A DNA stretch of 64,000 bases from Spirosoma terrae (GCF_010435915.1 NZ_JAAFZH010000006.1:62001-126000), one strand, 5' to 3'; positions 44,875-54,680 are shown, counted from the stretch's first letter. The notes: generated by a model not told the origin, from the letters alone. Program-made: numbers and translations.

Positions 44875-46113
44875 TTACCGAAAGCCAAACAGGACTGGGA
44901 ATAAAAAGGTAACGATTGCACACCAGACACTATAGATCGGCAGGAAAATAGCCACCGATTTACCCACCAGCGCCAGATCGGATTTTCGCGTCAGCGCTCC
45001 CATGAGCTTCAGGCAGATATACAATAAGTGAGCGAGCATCAGCCCATTGGCGCCCAGAACAGCTGCCCGATTGGGTGTAATTCCCCATTCTGAAATTCGG
45101 AATACGACGGCCGACAACGCAACGCCGTTCACCAGAATTGTCACCACAGACAATAGAAACAGTACAGCAACCTGCGCCAAATTTTTGCGGGTCGTTTCCG
45201 CTACTGAGAAGAAAATAAGCGACATCACCCCAACTAATAGTCCATTAAACAGGAGCAGAAACTCCCGGTCATGGTAAGGATCTTTCCCCGAAAAAATCAT
45301 AACTCCCAGGTAAATCAGTAACATAACCAGCGCCACCGGACTAAACAAGTTAGCAATAACCGGCGCCACTTTACTGACCAGCGTTGGCTGCACCTGGGTC
45401 AGAAAGGTTCCTACAATAGGAACGGCTGCCAGCCCACAAATCACGACGTAGTTGAAATAGACTTTTTGAATATGATAGCCAATCAGCTCGAACAAGCCTA
45501 TAGTGATGGCCGTAGTAATCCCTGCTGCTATCAGCAACAAAACCATCATTACGAGCAAATCGCCGTTATACCGTAGAAAACCCAGCCATTTTTCGCCAGC
45601 CCGCACCTTGCCACCTCCGAACGTAAAGCCTACCATTGACCACAAGCACAGGGGCAAATGGATACAGGCTAAATTCAACGTATCGTCGGGTTTGCTCTGG
45701 GGTAGCCAGTTGATATATCCAATCGCGAGCAGCATCAGTCCGCCCAGCCAGGCAGCTGTTTTCCAGGAGATCGTATTTTTCTGGCCGAAATAGGCAATCA
45801 GAATCGGAAAAACGATGAAGCCAATATTACGTGTGTAATAGAATTCATTGTTTAGTGAAAGCATTGCAGGGAGTTTAGCCAGAAAGGCGGCCAGCAACGA
45901 GCCCCCTACCATAAAAATTCGCTCTTCAGGCGTTCCCCAACTCAGGTCGTCAGAGCCGTAGTTAAGCCGCTGATACCACCCTTCGGCCAGCAGATTGTCC
46001 CGCAATTGTGGATACAGAGCGTTAAAAGCCGTTTTAAAGCCGGGCTTATCGTTCCGGTACAATTGTTCCAGCCGTCTGGGCTTGTCGATGTTTAACAGGA
46101 TTTCTTCGTTCAT
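44875..46113 (-). CDS. Multi-pass membrane protein, DUF4153-like
   Basis: 412 residues from ATG 46113 (MNEEILLNIDKPRRLEQLYR); an upstream in-frame ATG at 46134 would add 7 residues and is less likely. A soluble N-terminus of about 60 residues precedes about ten hydrophobic segments (for example FMVGGSLLAAFLAKLPAMLS and NIGFIVFPILIAYFG). The pattern resembles DUF4153 membrane proteins. No active-site motif is seen and the function is unknown. The gene stands alone after the gap terminator and the REP-like element. Confidence 0.65.
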   Translation of the reverse strand: MNEEILLNIDKPRRLEQLYRNDKPGFKTAFNALYPQLRDNLLAEGWYQRLNYGSDDLSWGTPEERIFMVGGSLLAAFLAKLPAMLSLNNEFYYTRNIGFIVFPILIAYFGQKNTISWKTAAWLGGLMLLAIGYINWLPQSKPDDTLNLACIHLPLCLWSMVGFTFGGGKVRAGEKWLGFLRYNGDLLVMMVLLLIAAGITTAITIGLFELIGYHIQKVYFNYVVICGLAAVPIVGTFLTQVQPTLVSKVAPVIANLFSPVALVMLLIYLGVMIFSGKDPYHDREFLLLFNGLLVGVMSLIFFSVAETTRKNLAQVAVLFLLSVVTILVNGVALSAVVFRISEWGITPNRAAVLGANGLMLAHLLYICLKLMGALTRKSDLALVGKSVAIFLPIYSVWCAIVTFLFPVLFGFR

Positions 46114-46508
46114 ACAAGAAAAATCATAAATCACGCTGCTCTACAGGGTTTTTAAGCAAACTGGTACACTTTTTAGCTGTCATAACCATAGGGTTCACGG
46201 CATCAAAATGATTCCTGAATACTGGCACTCCTGGCTGGCTTATCTGATACTGTGTGTTGGGTTTACGGCCAATAAATGGACTTCTTTCGCTGTTGTGAGT
46301 TGCCAATTATACACATGCCCAAACAGCAGGATGCTGTCTGAGACAAGCTAATCACTCAGTGCATACATACAGTTATCAATTCAAGAAAACCTATTTAGCG
46401 ATAGCAAATAAAAGTACTTTGCATCACAAAGTCAATACATGTAAGCGCTAAAGGTGAAAATTTTATCTCTCCCCACAGCGTATAAATAACCCTTTACCCC
46501 AACCAATT
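46114..46508. other. Intergenic region with a REP core
   Basis: No gene supported. It contains the 13-bp core CAGCAGGATGCTG at 46324-46336, shared with 44834-44846, followed by TCTGAGACAAG. The rest is AT-rich with no recognised promoter or RNA. Confidence 0.45.
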
Positions 46509-48341
46509 TTAAAGTGCCTTCATGAACGTAACAAGGGCTTGCTGCTCAGCTTTCGTCAGGTTTAGTTTCGTATCAGGCAAGGTTTGATTGGGCACCGAAA
46601 AACCCAAGCCGATACCCCCTCCCCGATCATAAAAGTCAATAACCTGGTCGAGTGTTTTATAGATGCCATTGTGCATGTAGGGTGCGGTTAACGCTACGTT
46701 ACGTATCGATGGTGTTTTGAACGCATGCCGGTGGAGCTCCATACCAGTCGTCTTAAACTTTCCGGAATCGGTGTCGAGTCGTTGGCTATTAAGTGCCGAT
46801 GGCGTTCCCAGTATTTCGCTTTCTGACTTGGCGAATGCCGGTGGCACGGTTCCATTGAAAAGCGGGAAAAAGTGACACGTAGCACATTGTCCTTTACCCA
46901 TGAACAGGTTAAAGCCTAGCTTTTCCTCATCGGACAGCAGGACTGATTTTCCCCGTAAGTATTGATCAAAGCGCGAGTCCAGGCTCGTGAGGGAACGAAC
47001 GTAGCTGGCCAACGCATTTTTGATGGAATGCTCGCTTACACCCCCAGGGTACGCTTCATCAAATAGCTTTCGATACGTTGTTTGTTGCTGTAAAGCCTTG
47101 ACGGCCTTCGGTAATGAACCATGCATTTCTACCTCATTCGAGATAACGTCATTTGCCTGATCTTCCAGATAAGCCACCCGAGAATCCATAAACTGAGCGG
47201 CCTGCAAGGAGGCATTTAGAAGCGTAGGCGCATTCCGACTAACGCGCTGACCGTTCACCCCAACTGCCAGACTAGTAGTTTCTCCATCCGTAAAAGCACG
47301 ATCTGGCTGATGACACGTAGCGCAGGTTCGTTTAGCATCACCCGACAGGATTGGATCGTAGAACAGCAGCTTCCCCAGCGCTACCCGGCCCGATGTTGGC
47401 CGATCGTCGGTGTTCTTCGTGTAAAAACTGGCATCGAATGCATCTACATCGTTGAGCGTCCTGGCCGACGGTGACAAAAAGCGGCTTTCGTTGAAAACAG
47501 GAACTCCTAATGCGTTTTGCGAAGCCAGCAACAGGCTACTCAATACGTTGGCCTGCTGGGCTATAAACGTTAATCGATCAAATCGATTAAAATCAGGAGC
47601 TTGGGTCAACCTTTGAACGGAACGAACAAACGTTTCGTCCAGCTTTTGGGCAAGATCAGGCGACGTACTGCCTAACTGATAAAAAGCTACATGCCGCTGA
47701 AGACTACGTAGCACTTCGGCGGATTCAGGTAACGAATGATGAATGATCGGCGAATCGAAGCCGGTAATACCCAACGACATGACCCGAAACACCTCCAGAC
47801 GGATTGCATCAAATACGTGGCTATCAGTCATTTCATTGCTGGCTGCCACCTTCGCTAACCGTCCTACGTTCGAAACCAGTATAGCCACCTGCTTAACGGT
47901 CTCGTCGTGTTGCGCCGGATCGTAGGGAAACAACAACTCCTCAAGTACTTGTAAGCCCTCTGGCTGATCGATACGCTTATCGGTTTCGTCGGCTTCAGGA
48001 ATGTTGGGTCCGTTGATACTTTTAGCGGTCTCAGGGTTATACAGCTCAGCCAGAAACTCGACTCGTTTGTAAGCAAGTCGCGTTTGGCGAAACGTAGATT
48101 GAATGTCCGGTACCGATTTTTTACTGGCAATGGAACGCTGAAGTTGGCGAGCAGATGAGTCAAGGCGGCTAATATCACTCAGATATTGGGCCTGAACGAG
48201 CTGTAGTGGCGTTGGATTCTGACGAAATAATCCATAAATACCAATCCCCAAAAAGATAGCCGCCACACCGAACACGATCCACCAGGCATTCGGGGGGGTC
48301 GGCTTTGTGGTTGATTCTGAACGTACTGGTTCCGAAATCAT
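46509..48341 (-). CDS. Imelysin-like / di-heme cytochrome c peroxidase fusion
   Basis: 610 residues. An N-terminal membrane helix (about 21-40) anchors it in the inner membrane. Residues ~60-280 resemble imelysin-like domains (RLAYKRVEFLAELYNPETAK, DQPEGLQVLEELLF). The C-terminal half is a di-heme peroxidase of the CcpA/MauG type with two heme motifs: CATCH at 340-344 and CATCH at 486-490. It would reduce peroxides or modify substrates with heme-stored electrons in the periplasm. Ends before the PhoX-like gene's terminator. The domain fusion is seen in other Bacteroidota peroxidases; the actual donor and acceptor are unknown. Confidence 0.88.
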   Translation of the reverse strand: MISEPVRSESTTKPTPPNAWWIVFGVAAIFLGIGIYGLFRQNPTPLQLVQAQYLSDISRLDSSARQLQRSIASKKSVPDIQSTFRQTRLAYKRVEFLAELYNPETAKSINGPNIPEADETDKRIDQPEGLQVLEELLFPYDPAQHDETVKQVAILVSNVGRLAKVAASNEMTDSHVFDAIRLEVFRVMSLGITGFDSPIIHHSLPESAEVLRSLQRHVAFYQLGSTSPDLAQKLDETFVRSVQRLTQAPDFNRFDRLTFIAQQANVLSSLLLASQNALGVPVFNESRFLSPSARTLNDVDAFDASFYTKNTDDRPTSGRVALGKLLFYDPILSGDAKRTCATCHQPDRAFTDGETTSLAVGVNGQRVSRNAPTLLNASLQAAQFMDSRVAYLEDQANDVISNEVEMHGSLPKAVKALQQQTTYRKLFDEAYPGGVSEHSIKNALASYVRSLTSLDSRFDQYLRGKSVLLSDEEKLGFNLFMGKGQCATCHFFPLFNGTVPPAFAKSESEILGTPSALNSQRLDTDSGKFKTTGMELHRHAFKTPSIRNVALTAPYMHNGIYKTLDQVIDFYDRGGGIGLGFSVPNQTLPDTKLNLTKAEQQALVTFMKAL

Positions 48342-48408
48342 AAACCTATTGTTTCCGCTACGTATCCGGTTCGTTCATCGAAAAACCAGCTACGTAAGCC
48401 AATAATTA

Positions 48409-48440
48409 AAATGCCTGACTGGCAATTACCAGTCAGGCTA
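48409..48440 (-). terminator. Rho-independent terminator of the PhoX-like gene
   Basis: GCCTGACTGG (48413-48422) pairs with CCAGTCAGGC (48429-48438) around CAATTA; on the minus strand it runs into ATTTTAATTATT. It separates the PhoX-like and peroxidase genes. Confidence 0.88.
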
Positions 48441-48460
48441 TGAAATACTGAAACTGATGA

Positions 48461-49930
48461 TTAACGGGGTAGTCCTTTTATGATCAACAACTGGCTTCCC
48501 TGACTTTCGTCGGGGCGCTTCGAACCACCATCGGCCTTTTTATACCTGGCATCGGTCCAGGTATGCGCCTGCATACCCACCGAGAATGTATTAGGAATGC
48601 CAATCGCATCAGAAATATCGATCAAACCACTGATTTCCCAAGACCCTACTTTTGACGTACCACCAACGTTGTATTTCGCCGCATCGGCTTCGTTACGACG
48701 ATGATCGATCATCAGCACCGGTTTCAGCTCACCCGTTTTCAGATTATACTGGTAGATATAAGCATCGTGTGTTTCATCGCCATAACCGTTTGGATCTTCC
48801 TGAATATAGGCATAGTTCTCCGTAACGGTAATATTGTCCGGATCTTCAAACGTTTTAGCCACACCATTGCGGTCGTCGCCATCCAGCAGGACTTCCAGTG
48901 AACCTTTGGCTGGATCGGTTGCGTCTAAAGTAAGCTTGTAGACACGGCCGTATTTCGAACGCGAATAATCCGCATTGACGCCCGTATTGTTCTGACCCGT
49001 CACCGTAAAATAAACCTCACGCGCTTTAGCCGCATCACTCCCTTTGCCATAGTCGACATCTTCAACACGCCCAAACTTAAGGGCTTTCAGATCGTTTACT
49101 TTACCATTGATTTGCGCACCGGTCAATGTTTTGTGATTATCGATCCTGGTAAACTCAACGGGATATTTCGTACCGACTTTCATATCCATTTCTCGCTGGT
49201 TGCCGTCAGTACGTTTTAACATCGACAACGTACCATTTTCCAGATCGCCCACCGTATTCGATACGTACATGGCAACCTGTCCACCGTACGTATCCGAATC
49301 GTCGTCACCAATCACAATAACTGTTTTACCGGCATACGCTTTCGATGGCAGTGGAACGGCGTTTTCAGCACTCCAGCGACCGAGTCCGGCTACCTCTTTA
49401 GAAATACTGGCCGAACCAGCATCCGCTCGTGGATTAACTGCATGCGTTCTTGACTCCTGACCACTTTCACCACATGTCAGGAAGGTAGGGCCAAATCCGT
49501 GTTCTTCTGGTGTTGCCATCGTAGCCGAACACAACCGCCACTGTGCCCCATCCGAATTGAGGATATACTCGCCTTTAACGGGTTTAAACGTTTTGTCGAA
49601 CGTCAGACGCGACACGGCAAAGTTATCTTCGTTGTTCACCAGCATGGTATACGTACCATCGGTATTTTTGAGGATACCCGCTCCATCCGCCGATCCACCA
49701 AATATGTAGTTCGGCGATTGATCCAGCTTATCGTCGCTACCAATGAGTGAATATAGCTCCAGGCTTTCAAAGCCTGTCATCTTTTTAGCGAGAATCGGCG
49801 TTACGGATTGGTTTTTCAGCACTACCTCACTGGTAGGCTGGGTGTTGGGATTATCTTCGTTTTTGCAGCCAGATACTACAAAAAGAGCCAGCAATGCTGC
49901 TGCCGACAGGTAATGTTTTTGAATAAGCAT
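48461..49930 (-). CDS. Secreted lipoprotein, PhoX/DUF839-like
   Basis: 489 residues with a lipoprotein signal ending in VVSGCKN, so it sits on the outer or inner membrane surface. The middle has an acidic beta-propeller-like pattern (FGGSADGAGILKNTDGTYTM; GDDDSDTYGGQVAMYVSN; LVNNEDNFAVSRLTF) similar to PhoX-type proteins of the DUF839 family, which are calcium-dependent alkaline phosphatases or phytase-like. No confirmed active-site residues are visible to me. It is the first gene on its strand before the peroxidase, separated by a terminator. Identification is tentative. Confidence 0.55.
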   Translation of the reverse strand: MLIQKHYLSAAALLALFVVSGCKNEDNPNTQPTSEVVLKNQSVTPILAKKMTGFESLELYSLIGSDDKLDQSPNYIFGGSADGAGILKNTDGTYTMLVNNEDNFAVSRLTFDKTFKPVKGEYILNSDGAQWRLCSATMATPEEHGFGPTFLTCGESGQESRTHAVNPRADAGSASISKEVAGLGRWSAENAVPLPSKAYAGKTVIVIGDDDSDTYGGQVAMYVSNTVGDLENGTLSMLKRTDGNQREMDMKVGTKYPVEFTRIDNHKTLTGAQINGKVNDLKALKFGRVEDVDYGKGSDAAKAREVYFTVTGQNNTGVNADYSRSKYGRVYKLTLDATDPAKGSLEVLLDGDDRNGVAKTFEDPDNITVTENYAYIQEDPNGYGDETHDAYIYQYNLKTGELKPVLMIDHRRNEADAAKYNVGGTSKVGSWEISGLIDISDAIGIPNTFSVGMQAHTWTDARYKKADGGSKRPDESQGSQLLIIKGLPR

Positions 49931-50020
49931 GAACAGACCGTTAATTGCGCACTTTCGTTCCCCAAAGGAAGGGCCTGTTCTTTACCTGAGTGTGACGTAA
50001 TTATTATGCTTTTACTATCA

Positions 50021-51046
50021 TTAACGACGTAGCAGATCCAGGTCTACTACAACGGCCCGATGATCGGAACCCGTTTGATCCATCGTCTGAAACGACAATA
50101 CGTTAAACCCATCATTAACGAATGCGTGATCGATCGGAATCATCATGGGCGGCAGGAAACGTGGCCAGGTCGGTTGCGTCTTGTCGCGTCGTGCTCTGAT
50201 AAGTGGTCTTGGCGCATTAACTGGTTCAAAAATTGATGCATAAATGGGCGAAAACATACTGATATTGAAATCTCCGATCAATAGCGTAGGCAACGTATTC
50301 GTTCTCGTTTTATCTGCCGAATACGCTAATTGCTCATTCCGCTCGCGGAACCAGCTTGGATAAACCGGCGTATGCGGATGCACGGTCAGCAACGCAACCG
50401 GCTTTCCGTTAATCGTTGTTTCTAAGGAGATAATGTGAAGCCGTCGGGCGAGCGCTTCGTCGACCTTGAACCTGGTCCGACTGCCAACCAGCGTCCAGAC
50501 CTGCTGTTTCGACCGACAGGCAAACCAATACGGATACTCGCTACGTAGCTGGCTGGTTACCCATCGAATCGGATCGGGCGTCATTTCCTGCAGTACGTAG
50601 AGATCGGGCTGCTGTTTTTTCACCATCGCCACCGTCGTTACGTATTCCTCCCGCGAGTAAAGCACATTGGCGTGAAGAACGCGTACTTCACCTCGTTTTA
50701 TCGGTCGGTCGGGAGCATAATCGCCCGGCATCCAGGCGGTGTGATTGCCATAAGCCGTAATTCCTACCAGCAAAGCGGCACCAACAGACCACGCTGTCAG
50801 ATAGCGAAAAATAACCCAATAGAGCGCCCAAAGTCCCAGCAAGCCGTATGCCACCCACTCATACTGGATCACAAAATGGCTAAACAGTTCAAAGAAGTAG
50901 AATTTCCCCAATAGCTGTCCAGTCAGTGAGCAGGAAAACAACCCAAGTGAAAGAATGATCAGGAACTTGTTCAGCCATTGTGGACTGACAAAAGGACTAC
51001 GAGAGCGAAAGCGATTTCTGGTTTTGCGAGGAGCTGATACTGTCAC
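50021..51046 (-). CDS. Membrane-anchored endonuclease/exonuclease/phosphatase-family protein
   Basis: 341 residues. About three membrane helices occupy residues ~25-105 (e.g. LNKFLIILSLGLFSCSLTG). An EEP (DNase I-like) domain follows, with the motifs LHANVLYS, LQEMTPDP, IGDFNIS and TGSDHRAVVVDL, the last holding the catalytic His. It would cleave phosphodiester or phosphomonoester bonds outside the membrane. Start is GTG 51046; an in-frame TAA two codons upstream excludes an earlier start. Stands alone. Substrate unknown. Confidence 0.85.
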   Translation of the reverse strand: MTVSAPRKTRNRFRSRSPFVSPQWLNKFLIILSLGLFSCSLTGQLLGKFYFFELFSHFVIQYEWVAYGLLGLWALYWVIFRYLTAWSVGAALLVGITAYGNHTAWMPGDYAPDRPIKRGEVRVLHANVLYSREEYVTTVAMVKKQQPDLYVLQEMTPDPIRWVTSQLRSEYPYWFACRSKQQVWTLVGSRTRFKVDEALARRLHIISLETTINGKPVALLTVHPHTPVYPSWFRERNEQLAYSADKTRTNTLPTLLIGDFNISMFSPIYASIFEPVNAPRPLIRARRDKTQPTWPRFLPPMMIPIDHAFVNDGFNVLSFQTMDQTGSDHRAVVVDLDLLRR

Positions 51047-51128
51047 GGTTTACTATCGTTTACATGAATCAAGGACCTGGTCATTTCAGCAAACATTTGA
51101 TTCATTGAGACACGAAATTAAATGTAAC

Positions 51129-51160
51129 AAAAAAGCCCCTACGTTTCCGCAGAGGCTTTA
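51129..51160 (-). terminator. Terminator of the small coiled-coil pair
   Basis: AAAGCCCCT (51132-51140) pairs with AGAGGCTTT (51151-51159) with one mismatch; on the minus strand it ends in a T-run. The core GCCCCTAC also occurs at the sufB terminator. Confidence 0.8.
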
Positions 51161-51175
51161 TAAAAGGATTACTTC

Positions 51176-51352
51176 TTAGTTCGTTTTCGATATTAATTTC
51201 TCCTCTAGTTCTATGCGTATTTGCTTCATTTCTTGGCTCATACGGGCATTACGGATCACTAGTTTTTGCAGGAGGATTTCCGCCTGGTTAACTAAAAGCT
51301 CCCCTTCATTGACCAACGCCTTTGCTTTCTGCTTTTTATCCGATGATATCAT
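51176..51352 (-). CDS. Tiny coiled-coil protein, 58 residues
   Basis: A short ORF (start ATG 51352) beginning MISSDKKQKAKALVNEGEL, almost entirely charged and helical, with heptads suggesting a coiled coil. The start overlaps the stop of the upstream 96-residue gene in an ATGA arrangement, which supports it as a real, translationally coupled gene. Both genes lie between the sufB terminator and another terminator. No known family or function is recognised. It is small and may bind the upstream protein. Confidence 0.6.
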   Translation of the reverse strand: MISSDKKQKAKALVNEGELLVNQAEILLQKLVIRNARMSQEMKQIRIELEEKLISKTN

Positions 51353-51639
51353 GGCTTTTGGTTGAATAAATCTATCATAAATTTAGCATGAGCAATATCT
51401 AATTCCAAATCGGCCAAACGATCTTTCTCCACAGACAACAGCTGACGTAGCCGCTTTTCCTGATCGCGTAGTTGCTGAGCTACTTTTTCGCCTTCTTCCT
51501 CTAAATCCAATGCTTTCAAATAAAGTTTTCTAAGATCGAATAAGACCATCTCAATTTGTAATAAGTCGCCTACAGAATCCAGCAATTCTTTTTCTTTGTC
51601 GCGAAGAAATTGCTCATAATACCCCTTGTCCTTTTCCAA
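51349..51639 (-). CDS. Small coiled-coil protein, 96 residues
   Basis: 96 residues, very Lys/Glu/Leu-rich and helical throughout (MEKDKGYYEQFLRDKEKELL; LRDQEKRLRQLLSVEKDRLA). Heptad spacing suggests a long coiled coil. Start is TTG 51639; an in-frame stop four codons upstream excludes an earlier start and no ATG is available, so the start is only likely. The stop overlaps the ATG of the 58-residue gene. It follows the sufB terminator. No function is recognised. Confidence 0.6.
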   Translation of the reverse strand: MEKDKGYYEQFLRDKEKELLDSVGDLLQIEMVLFDLRKLYLKALDLEEEGEKVAQQLRDQEKRLRQLLSVEKDRLADLELDIAHAKFMIDLFNQKP

Positions 51640-51648
51640 TCGAAGTCA

Positions 51649-51680
51649 CTAAAAAAGCCCCTACAAATTTGTAGGGGCTT
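51649..51680 (-). terminator. Rho-independent terminator of sufB (perfect palindrome)
   Basis: AAGCCCCTACAAA (51655-51667) and TTTGTAGGGGCTT (51668-51680) form a perfect 26-bp palindrome; on the minus strand a T-run follows. It ends sufB. Confidence 0.9.
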
Positions 51681-51701
51681 CAATTTATAAACTATTGTGA
51701 T

Positions 51702-53192
51702 TTAACCAACGCTACCTTCCAAACTAATGGCCAACAGTTTCTGTGCTTCCACAGCAAACTCCATCGGCAGTTGGTTTAATACTTCTTTAGCGTATCCATT
51801 AATGATCAGCGCCACAGCCTGCTCGGTTGGAATACCGCGCTGGTTGCAATAGAACAGCTGGTCTTCGCCAATTTTAGACGTAGTAGCTTCGTGCTCAACC
51901 GTAGCCGATGGATTGCTTACTTCCAGATACGGGAACGTATGCGCACCACACTTATCGCCCAGCAACAGTGAATCACATTGCGAGTAGTTTCGTGCATTTT
52001 CAGCCCGTTTCATCACCTGCACCAGGCCACGATACGAGTTCTGACTCTTACCCGCCGAAATACCTTTCGATACGATCCGGCTCTTGGTGTTTTTGCCAAT
52101 ATGGACCATTTTCGTTCCTGTATCAGCCTGCTGCATGTTGTTCGTAACGGCTACTGAATAGAACTCGCCAATCGAATTATCGCCTTTCAGGATAACCGAT
52201 GGATATTTCCAGGTGATCGCCGAACCCGTTTCAACCTGCGTCCAGGAGATTTTCGAGTTTGGGCCGTCGCAGATACCCCGTTTGGTAACGAAGTTGTAAA
52301 TACCGCCCTTTCCTTCTTTATCGCCGGGATACCAGTTCTGAACAGTCGAGTATTTGATCTCCGCATCGGCATGGGCAACCAGCTCGACAACAGCCGCATG
52401 AAGCTGATTTTCGTCGCGCATGGGCGCGGTGCAGCCTTCGAGGTAACTGACGTATGAACCTTCGTCGGCAATGATCAGTGTCCGCTCAAACTGGCCCGTT
52501 CCGGCCGCATTGATCCGGAAATAAGTCGACAATTCCATTGGGCAACGAACGCCTTTCGGAATGTAGCAGAACGATCCGTCGGTAAACACGGCAGCGTTCA
52601 GGGCAGCGTAATAATTATCTTTAGCAGGAACTACCGAACCGAGGTATTTTTTCACCAGTTCGGGATGTTCATGCACGGCTTCCGTCATCGAGCAGAAAAT
52701 AATACCGCGCTCGGCCAGATCCTTCTTAAACGTAGTAGCTACCGAAACGGAATCCATAACGGCGTCGACCGCTACGCGTGGCAATTCACCCTGACCACCA
52801 TCGGCCGAGCCATCGACAACGCCAGCCAGACGTTTTTGCTCACTCAACGAAATGCCTAACCGCTTGAACGTATCCAGCAGTTCAGGATCAATTTCGTCCA
52901 GCGAGTTCACCGTTTTTTTCTGCTTGGGCGCAGAATAATACTTGATAGCCTGATAGTCAATTTTAGGAAAACTAACATTTGCCCAGTGAGGCTCAGTCAT
53001 TTCCTGCCACAGACGAAAGGCTTTCAGGCGACTTTCCAATAACCACTCAGGTTCGTTTTTCTTGGCGGAGATAAAACGAATAATGTCTTCATCAAGACCA
53101 GGAGGGGCCTCATCGGCCTCGATCAGTGTCTCAAATCCGTATTTATACTCAGCGTTGGTTATGCTCTCTAGTATGTCAGCGTCCTTGCTCAT
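51702..53192 (-). CDS. sufB: Fe-S cluster assembly scaffold SufB
   Basis: 496 residues from ATG 53192 ([20 protein letters not shown]), which matches the usual start of SufB; an ATG at 53210 adds six residues and cannot be excluded. SufB is the scaffold of the SUF Fe-S assembly system, working with SufC and SufD in the cytoplasm. Hallmarks include the C-terminal beta-helix region with [24 protein letters not shown] cysteines (here [18 protein letters not shown]) and [15 protein letters not shown] near the end. sufC, sufD and sufS are not in this window, so the cluster is split or lies elsewhere. It stands between two terminators. Confidence 0.94.
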   Translation of the reverse strand: MSKDADILESITNAEYKYGFETLIEADEAPPGLDEDIIRFISAKKNEPEWLLESRLKAFRLWQEMTEPHWANVSFPKIDYQAIKYYSAPKQKKTVNSLDEIDPELLDTFKRLGISLSEQKRLAGVVDGSADGGQGELPRVAVDAVMDSVSVATTFKKDLAERGIIFCSMTEAVHEHPELVKKYLGSVVPAKDNYYAALNAAVFTDGSFCYIPKGVRCPMELSTYFRINAAGTGQFERTLIIADEGSYVSYLEGCTAPMRDENQLHAAVVELVAHADAEIKYSTVQNWYPGDKEGKGGIYNFVTKRGICDGPNSKISWTQVETGSAITWKYPSVILKGDNSIGEFYSVAVTNNMQQADTGTKMVHIGKNTKSRIVSKGISAGKSQNSYRGLVQVMKRAENARNYSQCDSLLLGDKCGAHTFPYLEVSNPSATVEHEATTSKIGEDQLFYCNQRGIPTEQAVALIINGYAKEVLNQLPMEFAVEAQKLLAISLEGSVG

Positions 53193-53384
53193 AGTTTCGG
53201 TTATTCGCATGATTTTACATCAATACGACATTTTTTCAACAAAAGGCCGGGCGGGTATGTTCCTGGCAGGTTGGACAAATATCGGAAACTTTCCGTTATT
53301 TTCGGTCATCTAGCCGCTTCCTCTGATTCGTACCGTTGGGCGCAATAGCAATAATACACGTACCAAGATCCAAACCCGAAGCTA

Positions 53385-53420
53385 TAAAAAAATGCCACTA
53401 CTAGCAGTAATGGCATTTTG
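53385..53420 (-). terminator. Terminator of the 235-residue lipoprotein gene
   Basis: AAAATGCCA pairs with TGGCATTTT (53391-53399 and 53410-53418) with partly paired centre; on the minus strand it ends in a T-run. It follows the stop at 53446. Confidence 0.75.
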
Positions 53421-53445
53421 CACGTATTGATTGAGTAAATCAGAA

Positions 53446-54153
53446 TTATCTTACAGTCACCTTAATCTGACTGTAATAGAGAGTCGTTAATCCTTCAAAG
53501 CCGGAATCGGTACCAACGATTAGCCAAAGTTCGCCGTTTGCGTTGCTGCGGGCCGTAAATGGCTTATCGGCGTTTGAACGCGTAATGAGTTGATACGTCT
53601 CATCTTCATCGTCGCCAACACCGACATTACCCAGGATGATGGCGTCTTTTCCGCCCTCACTCTGAGCACCTTTGTCTATATTTAACGAATAAAAATTATC
53701 TTTCTTTTCTTTAACTGGCTCTACAGACGTAGCGCCGGCTTTTACCCAGACGCTGCTGCCTGGCGATCCACCAATACCCATCGAATTAGTCGGATACTTC
53801 GATGCCAGTTGTATATCAAATACCAGCGAGTAGTCTTTGTTTGGCTGCAGACCCGTTACTTTCTTTTTGAGGAACATGAATGCATCATCGCTGCGATTCA
53901 TACTTTCCAGCATCACCGACTTTTTGGTGGTATCCAGTGGCGCTGGCAAGGCTGTCCAGGCCGATTTAAACTCCATAATCGAATCCTGCTCTACACCATA
54001 GTCAACAATCTCGGCAGTCCAGCCATCTTTGTCGTTTTGAAAATTTGATTGATAAGGAAGTCCTGGTTCTGATGAAATGTCTTCTGTGTTACAAGAGGAT
54101 AAAGCAAAAATACTGCCTGCTAACAGGGCACTTAACAACAACGTTGATTTCAT
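53446..54153 (-). CDS. Secreted lipoprotein of unknown function
   Basis: 235 residues from ATG 54153 (MKSTLLLSALLAGSIFALSS), a lipoprotein signal with lipobox LSSC; an in-frame ATG at 54186 would add 11 residues and is unlikely. The mature part is beta-rich and acidic (EPGLPYQSNFQNDKDGWTAE, YSLVFDIQLASKYPT), like a jelly-roll or carbohydrate-binding module. It ends in ITRSNADKPFTARSNANGEL and YYSQIKVTVR. No family recognised. Probably an outer-membrane surface protein. Confidence 0.7.
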   Translation of the reverse strand: MKSTLLLSALLAGSIFALSSCNTEDISSEPGLPYQSNFQNDKDGWTAEIVDYGVEQDSIMEFKSAWTALPAPLDTTKKSVMLESMNRSDDAFMFLKKKVTGLQPNKDYSLVFDIQLASKYPTNSMGIGGSPGSSVWVKAGATSVEPVKEKKDNFYSLNIDKGAQSEGGKDAIILGNVGVGDDEDETYQLITRSNADKPFTARSNANGELWLIVGTDSGFEGLTTLYYSQIKVTVR

Positions 54154-54224
54154 TATTAACTCGATTTGTTTCCTATACTGACTCACCCCGAAACGGAAAC
54201 GTTGGAAACTTGTCGAAAAAAAAA

Positions 54225-54614
54225 TCAGCGATAACGGTTTCGGCTACTGTCGTTCAGCGAACGTAGCGCCAGATAAAATGCTATAACATAGATCATTTGG
54301 TTACCTGCACCAGCCCAGTCTTCTTTCAGCGTTGTTCCAAATAATAGCATAGCAATGATGGCCCCACCCAGTACATAGCCCCACCGGCTAAATTGACCAC
54401 CCAGCAAAATCAGAACGCCTGATGCAAACTCTAAAAAAGGCAGTGTATAAAGAAAGCCATTGGTCAGGATGGGAGGCAAAATAGTCTGCGAAAAGCCCGC
54501 TGCCGTCTTCGAGACAAAAGCGCCCAGCTTCGGAATACGTACCAACCCGTGCATGAGCATATTAATACCAAGCCCAATACGTATTACCAGTTGGGCCAAC
54601 TGATTGTTATTCAT
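54225..54614 (-). CDS. DoxX-family membrane protein
   Basis: 129 residues with four hydrophobic helices (AQLVIRIGLGINMLMHGLVR; FLEFASGVLILLGGQFSRWG; GYVLGGAIIAMLLFGTTLK; MIYVIAFYLALRSL) and the DoxX-like glycine pattern in the second helix. DoxX proteins are associated with quinone or redox metabolism in the membrane; the exact role is unknown. Start ATG 54614. It precedes the lipoprotein on the same strand with 71 bp between, so they may be co-transcribed. Confidence 0.8.
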   Translation of the reverse strand: MNNNQLAQLVIRIGLGINMLMHGLVRIPKLGAFVSKTAAGFSQTILPPILTNGFLYTLPFLEFASGVLILLGGQFSRWGYVLGGAIIAMLLFGTTLKEDWAGAGNQMIYVIAFYLALRSLNDSSRNRYR

Positions 54615-54680
54615 AGTGCCGATGATGAATGGTCAATGAGAAATAAATGCTAAATCACTACGATAGAAAGCCGCCTTAAA

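Noticed and set aside
46124..46306. 60-codon minus-strand ORF upstream of the membrane-protein gene
   Set aside because: No motif, no conserved-looking composition, and it overlaps the true gene start; treated as noncoding.
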